Source of the DNA: Ridgeia piscesae
Taxonomy: Eukaryota; Annelida; Polychaeta; Sabellida; Siboglinidae
Direction of reading: 5' to 3'
Assembly (NCBI GenBank): GCA_025642075.2
Contig: JAODUO010000184.1
Coordinates: forward strand, 117,501 to 181,500
DNA: 64,000 bases
Shown: one piece after another, positions 12,625 to 24,600 of the stretch
How the letters are laid out: every line of letters begins with the position of its first letter
Position numbering within the stretch: position 1 is the first letter of the stretch
Notes under the pieces: model-generated
The model's input: the letters and a program-made list of their open reading frames with translations, nothing else
What the model was told of the DNA's origin: nothing
Databases searched by the model: none
Position numbers and translations under genes: made by a program

Positions 12625-15600
12625 TACGTTCGTGCGTGCGTACGTACGTATGTACGTACGTGCGTGCGTACGTGCGTACGTACGTATGTATGTAAAAAGG
12701 TAACTCAGACACCATGTCGGTTTCTCTGGGAAGTATCCAGCCATATGCTGCAATTAATGCACGAAGGCTGCTCGTACACATATCCACCACTGTCTATAGC
12801 CAGGTACTCATTTATACAGCTGAGTGAACTGGAGCAATGTTAGAGTGAAAAAACTTCCCCATGGTTTTATCACCGCAGCACAGGATTCGAACCCAGATTC
12901 TCGTAGTCGAGAGTCCGAAGCTCTACCCCTGAGCCATCTATGAGCCTGAGCGCTCTATGTATTGTAATTACAGGTCAAATCAATTGATTTTGATTCTGAG
13001 TTCAATTGAAAGTGACCCTTCTGGCAAGAATTCTGCATGTGTCAGTTTTCTGCACCACACCAGATGTCTTAGTAGCAGTTGACTGTCTCTGTCCAGAGAC
13101 CATGAAGGGTGTGTGTGAATTCAATAACAAACACAACACAATAGCTTAGTTATTGATTAGTGACAGTGAGGAAATTACCTGGCTGAGGCTGATCCTTTAT
13201 TTCCACGATACGACGTCCAAAATGAAGGGACTCGATTAGCAGCTAAGTCCACTTACAGTTGGGTGTGTCCACACTTTGGCCACTCGTTGACCTGCTGGTC
13301 AGCTTCAGCTGTTCATGGAGACATTTGACCATCAGATGAACATGATTATAGCACAGGAGCAATTTCATATTTGAATTTACCCACAATAACAATAATAGGT
13401 TAAATTTGAATTGATTTATTTAGTGGAGTCCAAAAGAGATTATACATGAGCCAATGAATTAATCTTATTCAACTGATATTGGATGAATACTAGTTAATTA
13501 TGATCAGATATGATTAAACTTGACTGTGCACACACACTTTAATTAACAAAAAAACTGTTAAGAGGACTTTTTTTTGTAGAATTTGGAATTGATTTTCCGA
13601 GATGGAATTGGGATTTATTTGTTTAGAACCGACAAAGTGGTATTTGCCCTGTCCCCCCCCCAAGTATCATGGCAATGTGGCTAAAGCTGAGACACTGGAC
13701 ACTGGTTGTTTCTATGTCCACTGAAGCAAGGATGAATCTGCAGCATCAGTGGTCAATTATTCCTCACCAATGCATCTTTGTCATTGCAAAATGTCGTCTG
13801 GAGAAGTCACTGGCGTCATGTGCTGTACCTTGTGGAGTAGTAAGATTGACAATGGTAATGTGTGGTACTAATGATCATGTTATGATGCTTTGGCAAGACG
13901 TACAACTCTCAGCTCAAGAACACTTGATTGTATTGCTGCAGGGTCAGTTTTGTCTGTGCTGTCAACCTCACAAAACTGGCCCACACCTGTGGCAGCTGTG
14001 TCTGTGCTGTCAACCACACAACACTGGCCCACACCTGTGACAGCTGTGTCTGTGCTGTCAACCTCACAACACTGGCTCACACCTGTGACAGCTGTGTCTG
14101 TGCTGTCAACCTCACAAAACTGGCCCCACACCTGTGGCAGCTGTGTCTGTGCTGTCAACCTCACAAAACTGGCCCCACAGCTGTGACAGCTGTGTCTGTG
14201 CTGTCAACCACACAACACTGGCTCACACCTGTGACAGCTGTGTCTGTGCTGTCAACCTCACAACACTGGCCCACACCTGTGGCAGCTGTGTCTGTGCTGT
14301 CAACCACACAACACTGGCCCACTCCTGTGACAGCTGTGTCTGTGCTGTCAACCACACAACACTGGCCCACACCTGTGACAGCTCTGTCTGTGCTGTCAAC
14401 CACACAACACTGGCCCACACCTGTGACAGCTGTGTCTGTGCTGTCAACCACACAACACTGGCCCACACCTGTGACAGCTGTGTCTGTGCTGTCAACCACA
14501 CAACACTGGCCCACACCTGTGACAGCTGTGTCTGTGCTGTCAACCACACAACACTGGCCCACACCTGTGACAGCTGTGTCTGTGCTGTCAACCACACAAC
14601 ACTGGCCCACTCCTGTGACAGCTGTGTCTGTGCTGTCAACCACACAACACTGGCCCACACCTGTGACAGCTGTGTCTGTGCTGTCAACCACACAACACTG
14701 GCCCACTCCTGTGACAGCTCTGTCTGTGCTGTCAACCACACAACACTGGCCCACACCTGTGACAGCTCTGTATCTGTAGAATTCTGCAGAGATAACCAAA
14801 TTATTTGTCGATTCACATGATTGTTTATGTTGTATGTGATTATTCAATTCCAAATACATTGTAAAGCTAATTTAAGCTTACTTACTTACACAAACATCTA
14901 TGAATGTTAGACCGGAAATGTGGGATTTAGAGATGCTGGCAAAAGTAGTACGTGTCAGCAGTACATCAGTCATTTCTAAATTGTGGTACGAAGGTCAGTC
15001 TAGACACACATTGGTGTTTGTCTGACAGAAATACTCAAAATTAATTTCCGTCAGCTTATGACAGCTTTATACGTTTACTGTCATTAAAGTTCATAACAAT
15101 GGCTAGCTTCTAAATGACGTATTCTTAGATCAAGCTGTGTTTTGTTGATGTCAAGTAATTGAATCCGTTATACAATCTTTACGGCAACAATTATCTTTAC
15201 GGGCATTTTCTCACAAATAATTTTGTGAAATGTTTGCATTTGGAAAAAGGATAATTTGGGGATAATAATTAGTGACATCATGTCAGCTTTTGCCCAGCAA
15301 AAGATCCAGTGTGGGTTGCTAAATAATGTGAATTTTTTTGAAATTCTGACATCTAAGTGTTTGTTTGTGACAAAAGCATAAGGCAACATTTTATAATTTA
15401 CACCTGTGTGAAATGATGATTGATTTACGGGATACAGGAGTCAGACCACATTTGCATTTTCCATAGGCGACCATTATAACGTTTCCTTCATTTCCTACTA
15501 ATCTTGAAGAGCTCTGTTATTGACAATTGCACAGCATATTTACCCTCCATAGACAGAAGTTCTGTGAAAAATTTGTGAACTTTAATACCTCAGGCTCCCA

Positions 15601-18600
15601 CAAACTTCTTTCAAACCTACACCCCTCCATTTCTGCTTGACCCACCCACGGATTGCCCCTGATTACATCACCAAGCAAAATAACAACTGTATTAATACGC
15701 AGAAATCCACCGACTGACAGCTGTCGTAATTTGCTGCACGAAAACATCATTTCTAATCACTCCACACTACATATGTGCTCACAGACATTCAGAAACCTGC
15801 ATAATGCTGCTTTTAAGGGGTACTCTTTGGTCGCATGGGGAATGGTGGACGAGCACCTTATTGTGGTCTTACATCTACAGTGCAGCAATCACAATTTAAT
15901 CCGCACAGCAAAGGTAGGCATAGGTCACACACATAGTTTGGATTATGATGTAGGCAAACCATGTTCATTAGAATCCTATTCGTATGAGGTTTGTGATGTT
16001 TCATTCACCATGTTCTACTGGGCAGTTTTTGTTAAATTAAACCAGTCCTTTACTGCATGTTTATTTAAAATGAAACAACAAAATCAATAAATGCCCTTAA
16101 CTTTGCATACTAAAATTTTAAAGTTTAATTAACAAGAGTTACTATTAGGGATATGTGTTAAATAAAAGATGTCAGTGTTTCAAAATTGTTCAGTGTTTGC
16201 TCAAAATGGTTGACTTTTGTGTCATCAAGAAAAAGGTTTAATATTTGTACCCACTGAGAAAAGAACAAGATGTTTATTTTTTGTTCTGTGCTCTCGCAGA
16301 CAATGAACTGTTTGCATAAATTAAAATGTTATCCTATGTACCTACCCCGTTTGGCCCAAACTAGGAAACAAAAATCTGCGAATAAAAATAGTGACATGTC
16401 ATCTAGAGTGAATTAAGTAGGTTGAAGCTAGACTAAAACCAAACAGTTTCTTAACTAGTAGAACAGCTAATATGTAACATTTGTAAGTTTATTTGTTTGT
16501 GATAACCACAGCGGCTGAAAAGTATAATAACAATATTACAATTGATAAAGCAATTCATTAAAGTAAAACCTATACATGAAAGTATAACTATTATATAACC
16601 ATATATAAAATTATACCTATGTAGTATGTATAACTATATTTAAAATTATAACTAATTACAATGTCTGGTAAAATTATAAAACAATAAAATATGGTAGGAT
16701 AATAAAACTGTAATTGGATATAGAAATGTTTGATTAATTAAAATGAAGTACAAACAATGGAGACTGTATTCAAGACAACATACCAGACAAAAGAGTCAGA
16801 TACAGCCCAGTTTATGTAGTAGAATTAGACTGGGACAGAACAGTTCCCATTTCCTCTGTATCAAAAGGTATTGTGTAACAGAATCCTCTCTGCATGTTTG
16901 TGAGACAGTAGAATCACTACCCAGCACATGAAAAGGTGTAGACATTGATTTTCAAAGAAAAAAACCTCAGTATTTGTCTGGTAGAAATTGACACATTGAT
17001 GAAGCAAAATTGTAAAATATTACACACGCAGCTGGTATTGACTGCAGCTGTCACAGCGCTCTCAGTGACTTACCTGCCTCATGCCCTTTCATTTTGGCAG
17101 ACTGTAGAGCAAGGCCAGTTATTTTTTACTTTTATTGATTGAATGCAGAGGCATATCGGCATATTTAGCAGTAGAATGTTTCAGCGGGGAAATTATGCAC
17201 ATCTGGAAGAAAATATTCCCGACCAATTCTATTCTGTTCACATCATATGTTTTACAGGGTATTTAAATTTTCAAATATTGTCTTTTTTTAATTCCTGTGT
17301 TTTTGTGAAACATAGCAGAAAAGTTAATTGTAGCCAGACTCTAAGAGTCACTTACAAACTACAGTCAAACCAGAGTGATATAACTACACATACGTACCTC
17401 ACAATTAGTGTCTCTGAAGGATATACCCACATAGTGTCTATAGGAAATTAGTCCCACTAATACAGTCACCTGGCTAATCGGGTCACCTCAGTAATCAGGC
17501 CATTTTTGACTAAGTCATTAAGAAACTTGACTACGCACTAACAGTTTGATCACAGTGGATTTTCACACTTTTCAGTGGTACAATTTTGATCACTAGTCTA
17601 CAGTGGTTCATCTTAAACTCATGGAGAAAAAAATACTGCGAACATTGTGTTTTTTGTCCGAAACTCCAACATTGAGCACTCCAGAAACTCAAAATAAAGC
17701 TCAACATCACAAGTTATATCCATTAAATTTACGGAAAACAAACTATTATGATTCTTCCTACAGGCCGGCATAAGAGTGATAATAAATTGCAGTTTGTTTT
17801 TATTTCCTCAGTCTGTCATGCAACATGGCTAAAAAGGGACAATTTGAATCGTCACAAACTCATTTCAACCTCGCAACACACTCAAAGTTTAAAAATTCAA
17901 CCAAACTGTGTACTGTATATTGTATCTTTATTATCAGGTTGTCAATGCCACACAAAAAAACATGAAGGCAAAAGTGTTGGGAATATCTTTGTGATGGAAT
18001 TGCTAAAGTGTCTGCCTCATGAATACCATAAAACATGCCTGAGGATGTTCTTTGCTGTTTCAGTCGAATGTCTCTGTGTGTTTCAGTCAAGATGAGGCTC
18101 AGCGGATAGACCAGGAGTTGTTTACGGAGTACGCCTTCAGCGTCGACCAACTCATGGAGCTTGCAGGACTCAGCTGTGCAGTCGCTGTGGCAAGGGTAGG
18201 TCATGGGGTCATCGAGTTGGGTCAGGAGGTCACTATGATGACTCAGGTCACCTCATGAGGTTGTAGTTATCTTCCTGTTACATAATGAATTTTTAATGTG
18301 ATCAATTACACATTATAATGAATCTTTACGAGATACGTGTTTAGAGTCAATGTATTTTCAGTATCGATTTCAATTTAATTTGGAGATAATAGCTAGTATG
18401 TTCAGCAAATTTTTTTACTCATAAACTTAATGTTATTTTTCAGTCTAATTAAAACGCCACAGTGTGATATATATAAGACTCATGTAAGGTTCCAGATTTT
18501 TGTTTTATTCTTCAAACAATCAGTCATAGAAACAGGATGATTTTCTATTCTACATACACTGCACTGTAGTACATCTACAGATTTATTGTTTTGGCATTAA

Positions 18601-21600
18601 AGGTTATACTCCACCAGTTTATGCAAAAACACTGTTTTATTTTTGATAAACTTTAGGAACCGTGCATATGTCAATCTATGTCAATTATTTTCTGAACTTA
18701 ATTTTGTTTTTATGTTGGTAGGATCTGAGGGTAAAAATATATATTTACATTCATCAAATGTTGCACGAAACTGATAAAAAGAAAATTTATTTGAAATTAT
18801 CTAACATATTGCTTTAATCGTGAATACTTGCGGCCAGATTCTATCCAGCAAGTTGTGTTTCATACATAAGATAGCTGTCCATTATGCCTTTGCACTGGGG
18901 ATGAGATCAACTTTGACATGTAAAGTATCTTTTGGCAGTAATTAATTTAGCTACACACATCCCACTATACAGTAACATGCCGCTCAATTGGCTTTTATCC
19001 AATGATGCTTTCTCTTAGATGTCTGATAAATTGTTTCAGTCATGAATGTAAATAATTGAATAATGTCAACCAGAGCTACTTAAGAAGAAAGTAATTTCTT
19101 CCAACCAAATTTAATTTTAAAGTGTCCAGCCAGAATGCAATGTGGCATGCATGACCTGACTAATAAAGCACGATCGAAGATTATACTGTAGTTGGTCTAC
19201 TACTCTCTAGAGGTCAGCACATGACCTTCCTGTTATGTTTCAGATTAATGTACAGTGTAGTAAATGGTGTTGTAACAAGATTGGATGAAATGTGTTTGAT
19301 CTGAGCTGAGAGCAATTTATTAAGCCTAGAAGGTTTAGGTAGAGAATGTATTGGCAGTGAAATGACGTGCAACATGTGTTTAATTGGCGAACGGATCTCT
19401 AACAATTTGTCTCCTATTCCATAAGGGTGCAAAAGTGCATGATTATTTTTTCCATATTAAATGGCATCACATATGCCAACTACTTAATGGTTAATAGCTG
19501 TGTGAATTTGACTAAACTTGTTCAACACTTCTGTGACATGATGGCAGTCATTGTGACGATGATTCAGATTTTATGAATGCCCAGTTTACTTAAAATGAGA
19601 CAAAATATTAACATGGTCATCAGCGTGTGATCATCCGTCTACATGTCTGTGCTCTGCTGCATGTCCCCACTTAAGATTCAGCTGCAAATGATGGTGATGA
19701 CTTTGTAAATGCATTAAGTGCCTCATGTGACAGAGGTGATGGGCAGATGATGTGCTGGTTATTGACTGGACAGCATCAGTGGGTCTAGATGGAATGGTTT
19801 GCCCAGGTACTTGACCAGTAATAACGCCATGAAAGCGATTTCTAATGTCGAAATCACTGCTGATGTGCTGCAGTGTGCGGCCATGTGGAAGAATGTGCAG
19901 CCGTGTGTGACAAAGCCAAATGTTCAGACGCAGTATCGTAGATATTGTTTCTTGTCAAACATATTAACCATATTCAAAATCCTCCAGGATTTTTTATTCA
20001 TGTGTCTGGCAAATCTAAGCCATGTCCAGTATGTTGTGCTAGACACAGGCCCACCTCTCTGGCCCCTGGACAGTTTCCAGGATAACCAAGCTCTATGTAC
20101 AAGGAATTGATTTCCCCTTTAATCGGGTTTTTGGCCTTTGAAAGGACCAGTTGGCTGGCTGCACAAGCTAGTTCACATTGTTACCAGACAGAGTCCAGTG
20201 AAGGACACAACTAAATGCAATAAATGTCATTCAAAGAACATCAATGCACTTCATAGACTCTCTTGTATACAAGTTTCCCGCCATCTATCTTCTGTTACAA
20301 ATCTTACTGTCCTTCCTTTCCATGTCCATATAGTATAAATATACACAGTCAATCAGCACAATGTACTTTCTTCTTCTAATACTCATTTCATACATTCCTC
20401 ACTTATAGTTTGCTAGATACAATAAACTGCAGTGTTTTGTCCATGTTCAGACCACCATTCCATCTATATTTAATAAGATTGTCACCCAGGAAATTAACTC
20501 TAGATGGACAAGGGAACCTTTTGGCTTAAATCGCGAATCCAGCTATTTCTATTCCTTTTGTTCCGAAGGTCCAACAGACTTATGGCATCATTCTGCATGC
20601 TCCGCCCACTCTCTGCCATTGGCTCTCATATCTTAAACACTATTGAAGATCTGTTTTTTAAATTATGCATAGACATTTCTCAGAGTAGTGTCATAAAAGA
20701 AATTTATATTTGATTGACTCTTTTGAATGTCTTCTAAGGTCTAAAAAAAAATATTTTCAGTTTTCCAATTCTTGTCAATAACTGATCTGTAGCTTTTACT
20801 AAAATGTTGCATGTACGTTATTATGTAAGGTATTTTCATGTACACAAGACATTTTTTGTTGACTAGTCTTTTGTAAGGGCATCTCAGGGTCTCCCAAAAA
20901 AGCAAAATGTTACCTGTTTCTGCCTAGGCTTTTTATCAGATCTCAGGTGAGGAGCTCCTATGGTGATCAATGTATTGGGGCAACTGTGTGACTAATTATT
21001 CCTCTCCAGTAGCAGTACTAGGGGCTGTACCAATAACCCAGCGGATCCCTGTTAAACTGAACAGTTGCTGTGTCCCTAGAAAGTAAAATGTAAGCATTGT
21101 GCCTACAAACATGAATGTGTTGTTGCTGCAGGTATTTCCTAAGGAAACGCTGCCCAAGGACAAGTGGGGCATTGCTGGTTTGTTGTGGTCCGGGCAACAA
21201 TGGAGGAGATGGACTCGTGTGTGCCCGACATCTCAAGCTCTTTGTGAGTGTCTTTGTTGGTTGTAGGAAAACAAGGAACAGGAAAAAATAACAGAAAAAT
21301 ATTAAAATGTAATAGGTTATCTTGGCTATTATTAATATTCTATATATAACATATCAAAGTATCATTTTGTGTTTATTGAATATTATATTACAATCTGCAT
21401 TTAAAGACGTGAACCTGACGAAAAACATAAGTGCTGAGAAATATTTACAGTTTTACAATGTTAAAATTTAGTTCACATACACATGTATGTAATGTTATAT
21501 ATAATTTATAACTACCGGTATCTTTCCGTAATTTACTTCCGTTAACATTTTCAAAGTAAAAGCGTTTGTCCATTATGTACTTTCTCTCTGTTGTTCCGTC

Positions 21601-24600
21601 GGAGCGTCAGATGGGGTTGATTATCCTTGTGTAACCAACGGCACTCTTAGTGTACCTGACAATTTGGATCGATACAGCTTTATTTCATTAGCTTTTGGTT
21701 TGACACGAAGCGTAGTGTTCCAGCTGATCTTCACTGACGTCTGATGCTGACATGGTATAACATAACGGTTTTGTAAATTATGTCATTTATGGCACTCCAG
21801 ATCCACCTTTTTATTTATTATTTAACTGGATGTATCTGTCTTCTTGCTTTCATATAATTGAACAAACGTCATCAGAGCAGTCATTAGTAACTTATCTATC
21901 TTTTTAAAACAGCATTTCAAGATTATTTATAGAATAATTTCATTCAAAATGTTTTGTATATTTTCACGGCATCGTTTATCTTGTATTGCATTTTAATTAC
22001 TTATTTATTTAACAACATAATTAATTTTACAGCAGAATGTAGATTACTTTTAGTTAGTACTGTATAATAATGGTTTTACCTGACACTATATTTTGTTCAA
22101 ACGTTATTTAAAAATGGCATTGTATTATCATTGTTGTGTATTCATTCCTCTTTGAATAGTACTTATATTCAGAAACATGACACTATGTAAAATACAATTA
22201 TTGTTATTATCTGGTGTAAGTGGAGAATAATAACGTCATTAAGAGGAAAGGTGGCTTTGGTCCCCTTCTGACATTACAGACTTAATATCATCTGACACCT
22301 TGGAACCAATTCACTAATGTTGTTATTAACTCATAAATGTCACTCCTTAGTAGCAATCTTGTATAGAGAAAAATTGTCAACACCTTGTCAGCACTTGCTG
22401 GTGTGTCATTGAAATAGTGTCCTCACCGCTACAGTGATGGGTTTTTTCATTTTGAATAAGCTCCTTAAATTTATCGTTCGATTCAGTTTAAAGATGGAAT
22501 TTTTAAGAGCTCATTATCTTAGTGGTACAATCTCTTGAACATAGGCATGGCAAAAAATGAAAAATATCATCACAAAAGAACACTATCCTTCCAGTTTGAA
22601 TGAATGTCCTAGGATTGCTATTTTTATACAAATATTTGTTTTTCTTTTAACTAATTGTTTTATTGTGTTATATTAGCTAGGTCAACGTTGATTATATTTT
22701 TGGCACAGTTCTGAAGAACAACATGTGGTCTGCTTTGACCACCTCCTTAGAAACTGAATGGTGCAATTTATATTCTTTTTCTATTATATTTGGGTGCAAG
22801 GTTCAAAGAAAACAAGGAGATTAGCATTGCTTCTTCAACTAGTCCAACCTCATCACCATTCTGCATTATTCATAATATTTCATATCCATATATTGATGGA
22901 TGGAATGGAATGGAATGGAATGGGATGGGATGGGTGGGTGAGTGGAAGGAAGGATGGATGGATGGATGGATGTATGATGGATGGATGGATGGGGATGGAT
23001 GGGGATGGGGATGGATGGATGGTGGATGGATGGATGGATGGATGGGTGGGTGGGTGGGTGGGTGGGTGGGTGGGTGGGAGGGCAGGCGGCTGGGCGGATG
23101 GATGGATGGGGTAAGTTGCAAAACCCAGATGGCAGGCTACTATTTCATCTCAAGCACACAAAATGTGTGGTTTTTGGCAAAGAAAGACTACTGCTATATC
23201 AACACTTGTTTCTTAAAATAGGCATAACATACAACACACATGCACAATCACATCATTTAAATACCTGGCTCAGCACTACAATACATTACTGTCTTCAAAT
23301 AAGTTGCATGATGAATTTTTGTTAAGGCAAGTGTCACACAGTGAATATTACATATATATATATATATTATTTATGACAAAACAGATTTTAAATGAGAGGA
23401 ACTGAAACGTGGGTTAATTAGACTCTGTCGAATTGAAATAGCCCCCAGGTTATTCGTGAGAAAATGAGTATGTGATTATCAAGGACCATGAGCCCGTTGT
23501 GTCAGAATACACAGACAGAGACAACCGCGGCTTTGATGCCGAAGTAATTGAGAGAGAAAGCAACAGGTGTGGTTGTCCGTGCAAGTACTCTGGCCTCATA
23601 ATGAAACACAATGCCACCAATGTGTCAATGAGGTGGCGTGCCAGCACAGCCACATGACAGGCGGTTGAGGGGCACAGAAAGAAACACAATGCCACCCATG
23701 TGTCAATGAGGTGGCGTACCAGCACAGCCACATGACAGGCGGTTGAGGGGCTCAGAAAGAAACACAATGCCACCCATGTGTCAATGAGGTGGCATACCAG
23801 CACAGCCACATGACAGGCGGTTGAGGGGCTCAGAAAGAAACACAATGCCACCCATGTGTCAATGAGGTGGCGTACCAGCACAGCCACATGACAGGCGGTT
23901 GAGGGGCACAGAAAGAAACACAATGCCACCCATGTGTCAATGAGGCTGCATACCAGCACAGCCACATGACAGGCGGTTGAGGGGCACAGAAAGAAACACA
24001 ATGCCACCCATGTGTCAATGAGGCGACATACCAGCACAGCCACATGACAGGCGGTTGAGGGGGACAGAAAGAAACACAATGCCTCCCATGTGTCACTGAG
24101 GTGACATACCAGAACAGCCACATGACGGGCGGTTGAGGGGGACAGAAAGAAACAATGCCACCCATGTGTCAATGAGGTGTCATACCAGCACAGCCACATG
24201 ACAGGCGGTTGAGGGGCACAGAAAGAAACACAATGCCACCCATGTGTCAATGAGTGGCGTACCAGCACAACCACATGACAGGCGGTTGAGGGGCACAGAA
24301 AGAAACACATTGCCACCCATGTGTCAATGAGGCGTCATACCAGCACAGCCACATGACAGGCGGTTGAGGGGCACAGAAAGAAACACAATGCCACCCAAAA
24401 TGTAGTACTGAATAAGATAATGTGTTGAAATATAGTATTAAGTAAGATAACATCAAAATGTAGTACTAAGAGAGATAACGTGTTGAAAAGTAGTACTAAG
24501 TTAGATAACGTGTTGAAATGTAGTACTAAATAAGATAACATGTTGAAATGTAGTACTAAGAGAGATAACGTGTTGAAAAGTAGTACTAAATTAGATAACG

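Larger units (their letters stand above)
1683..18086 (+). other. NAXE intron 1 (16.4 kb)
   Basis: The intron runs from GTAGGC to TTTCAG. It holds several tandem arrays (3046-3837, 4570-5500, 12001-12153, 12540-12692, 13950-14770), a fold-back element (9311-9474), SINE-like copies near 10.5, 12.2 and 12.8 kb, a pair of AT-rich dispersed repeats (9872-10110 and 16485-16745) and a possible alternative first exon (7756-7874). The remaining stretches (1.7-3.0, 5.5-7.4, 7.9-9.3, 10.7-12.0, 14.8-16.4 and 16.75-18.05 kb) are AT-rich with only short chance open frames; I see no gene in them. Confidence 0.8.

Noticed and set aside
12864..12950. tRNA gene on the minus strand
   Set aside because: A and B boxes are good, but the acceptor stem does not pair and the sequence runs into a SINE body shared with other copies.
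13928..14859. Cysteine-rich secreted repeat protein ([16 protein letters not shown] repeats)
   Set aside because: Equally open on the other strand and in other frames; a 48-bp repeat explains it fully, and no signal peptide or flanking exons exist.
15653..16090. 145-codon plus-strand open frame in NAXE intron 1
   Set aside because: No family resemblance and no coding-like GC or codon pattern.
21132..21243. NAXE as an old pseudogene
   Set aside because: Only one frame defect is found; all splice sites, phases and conserved motifs in the other exons are intact, and the TGA stop is at the expected place.
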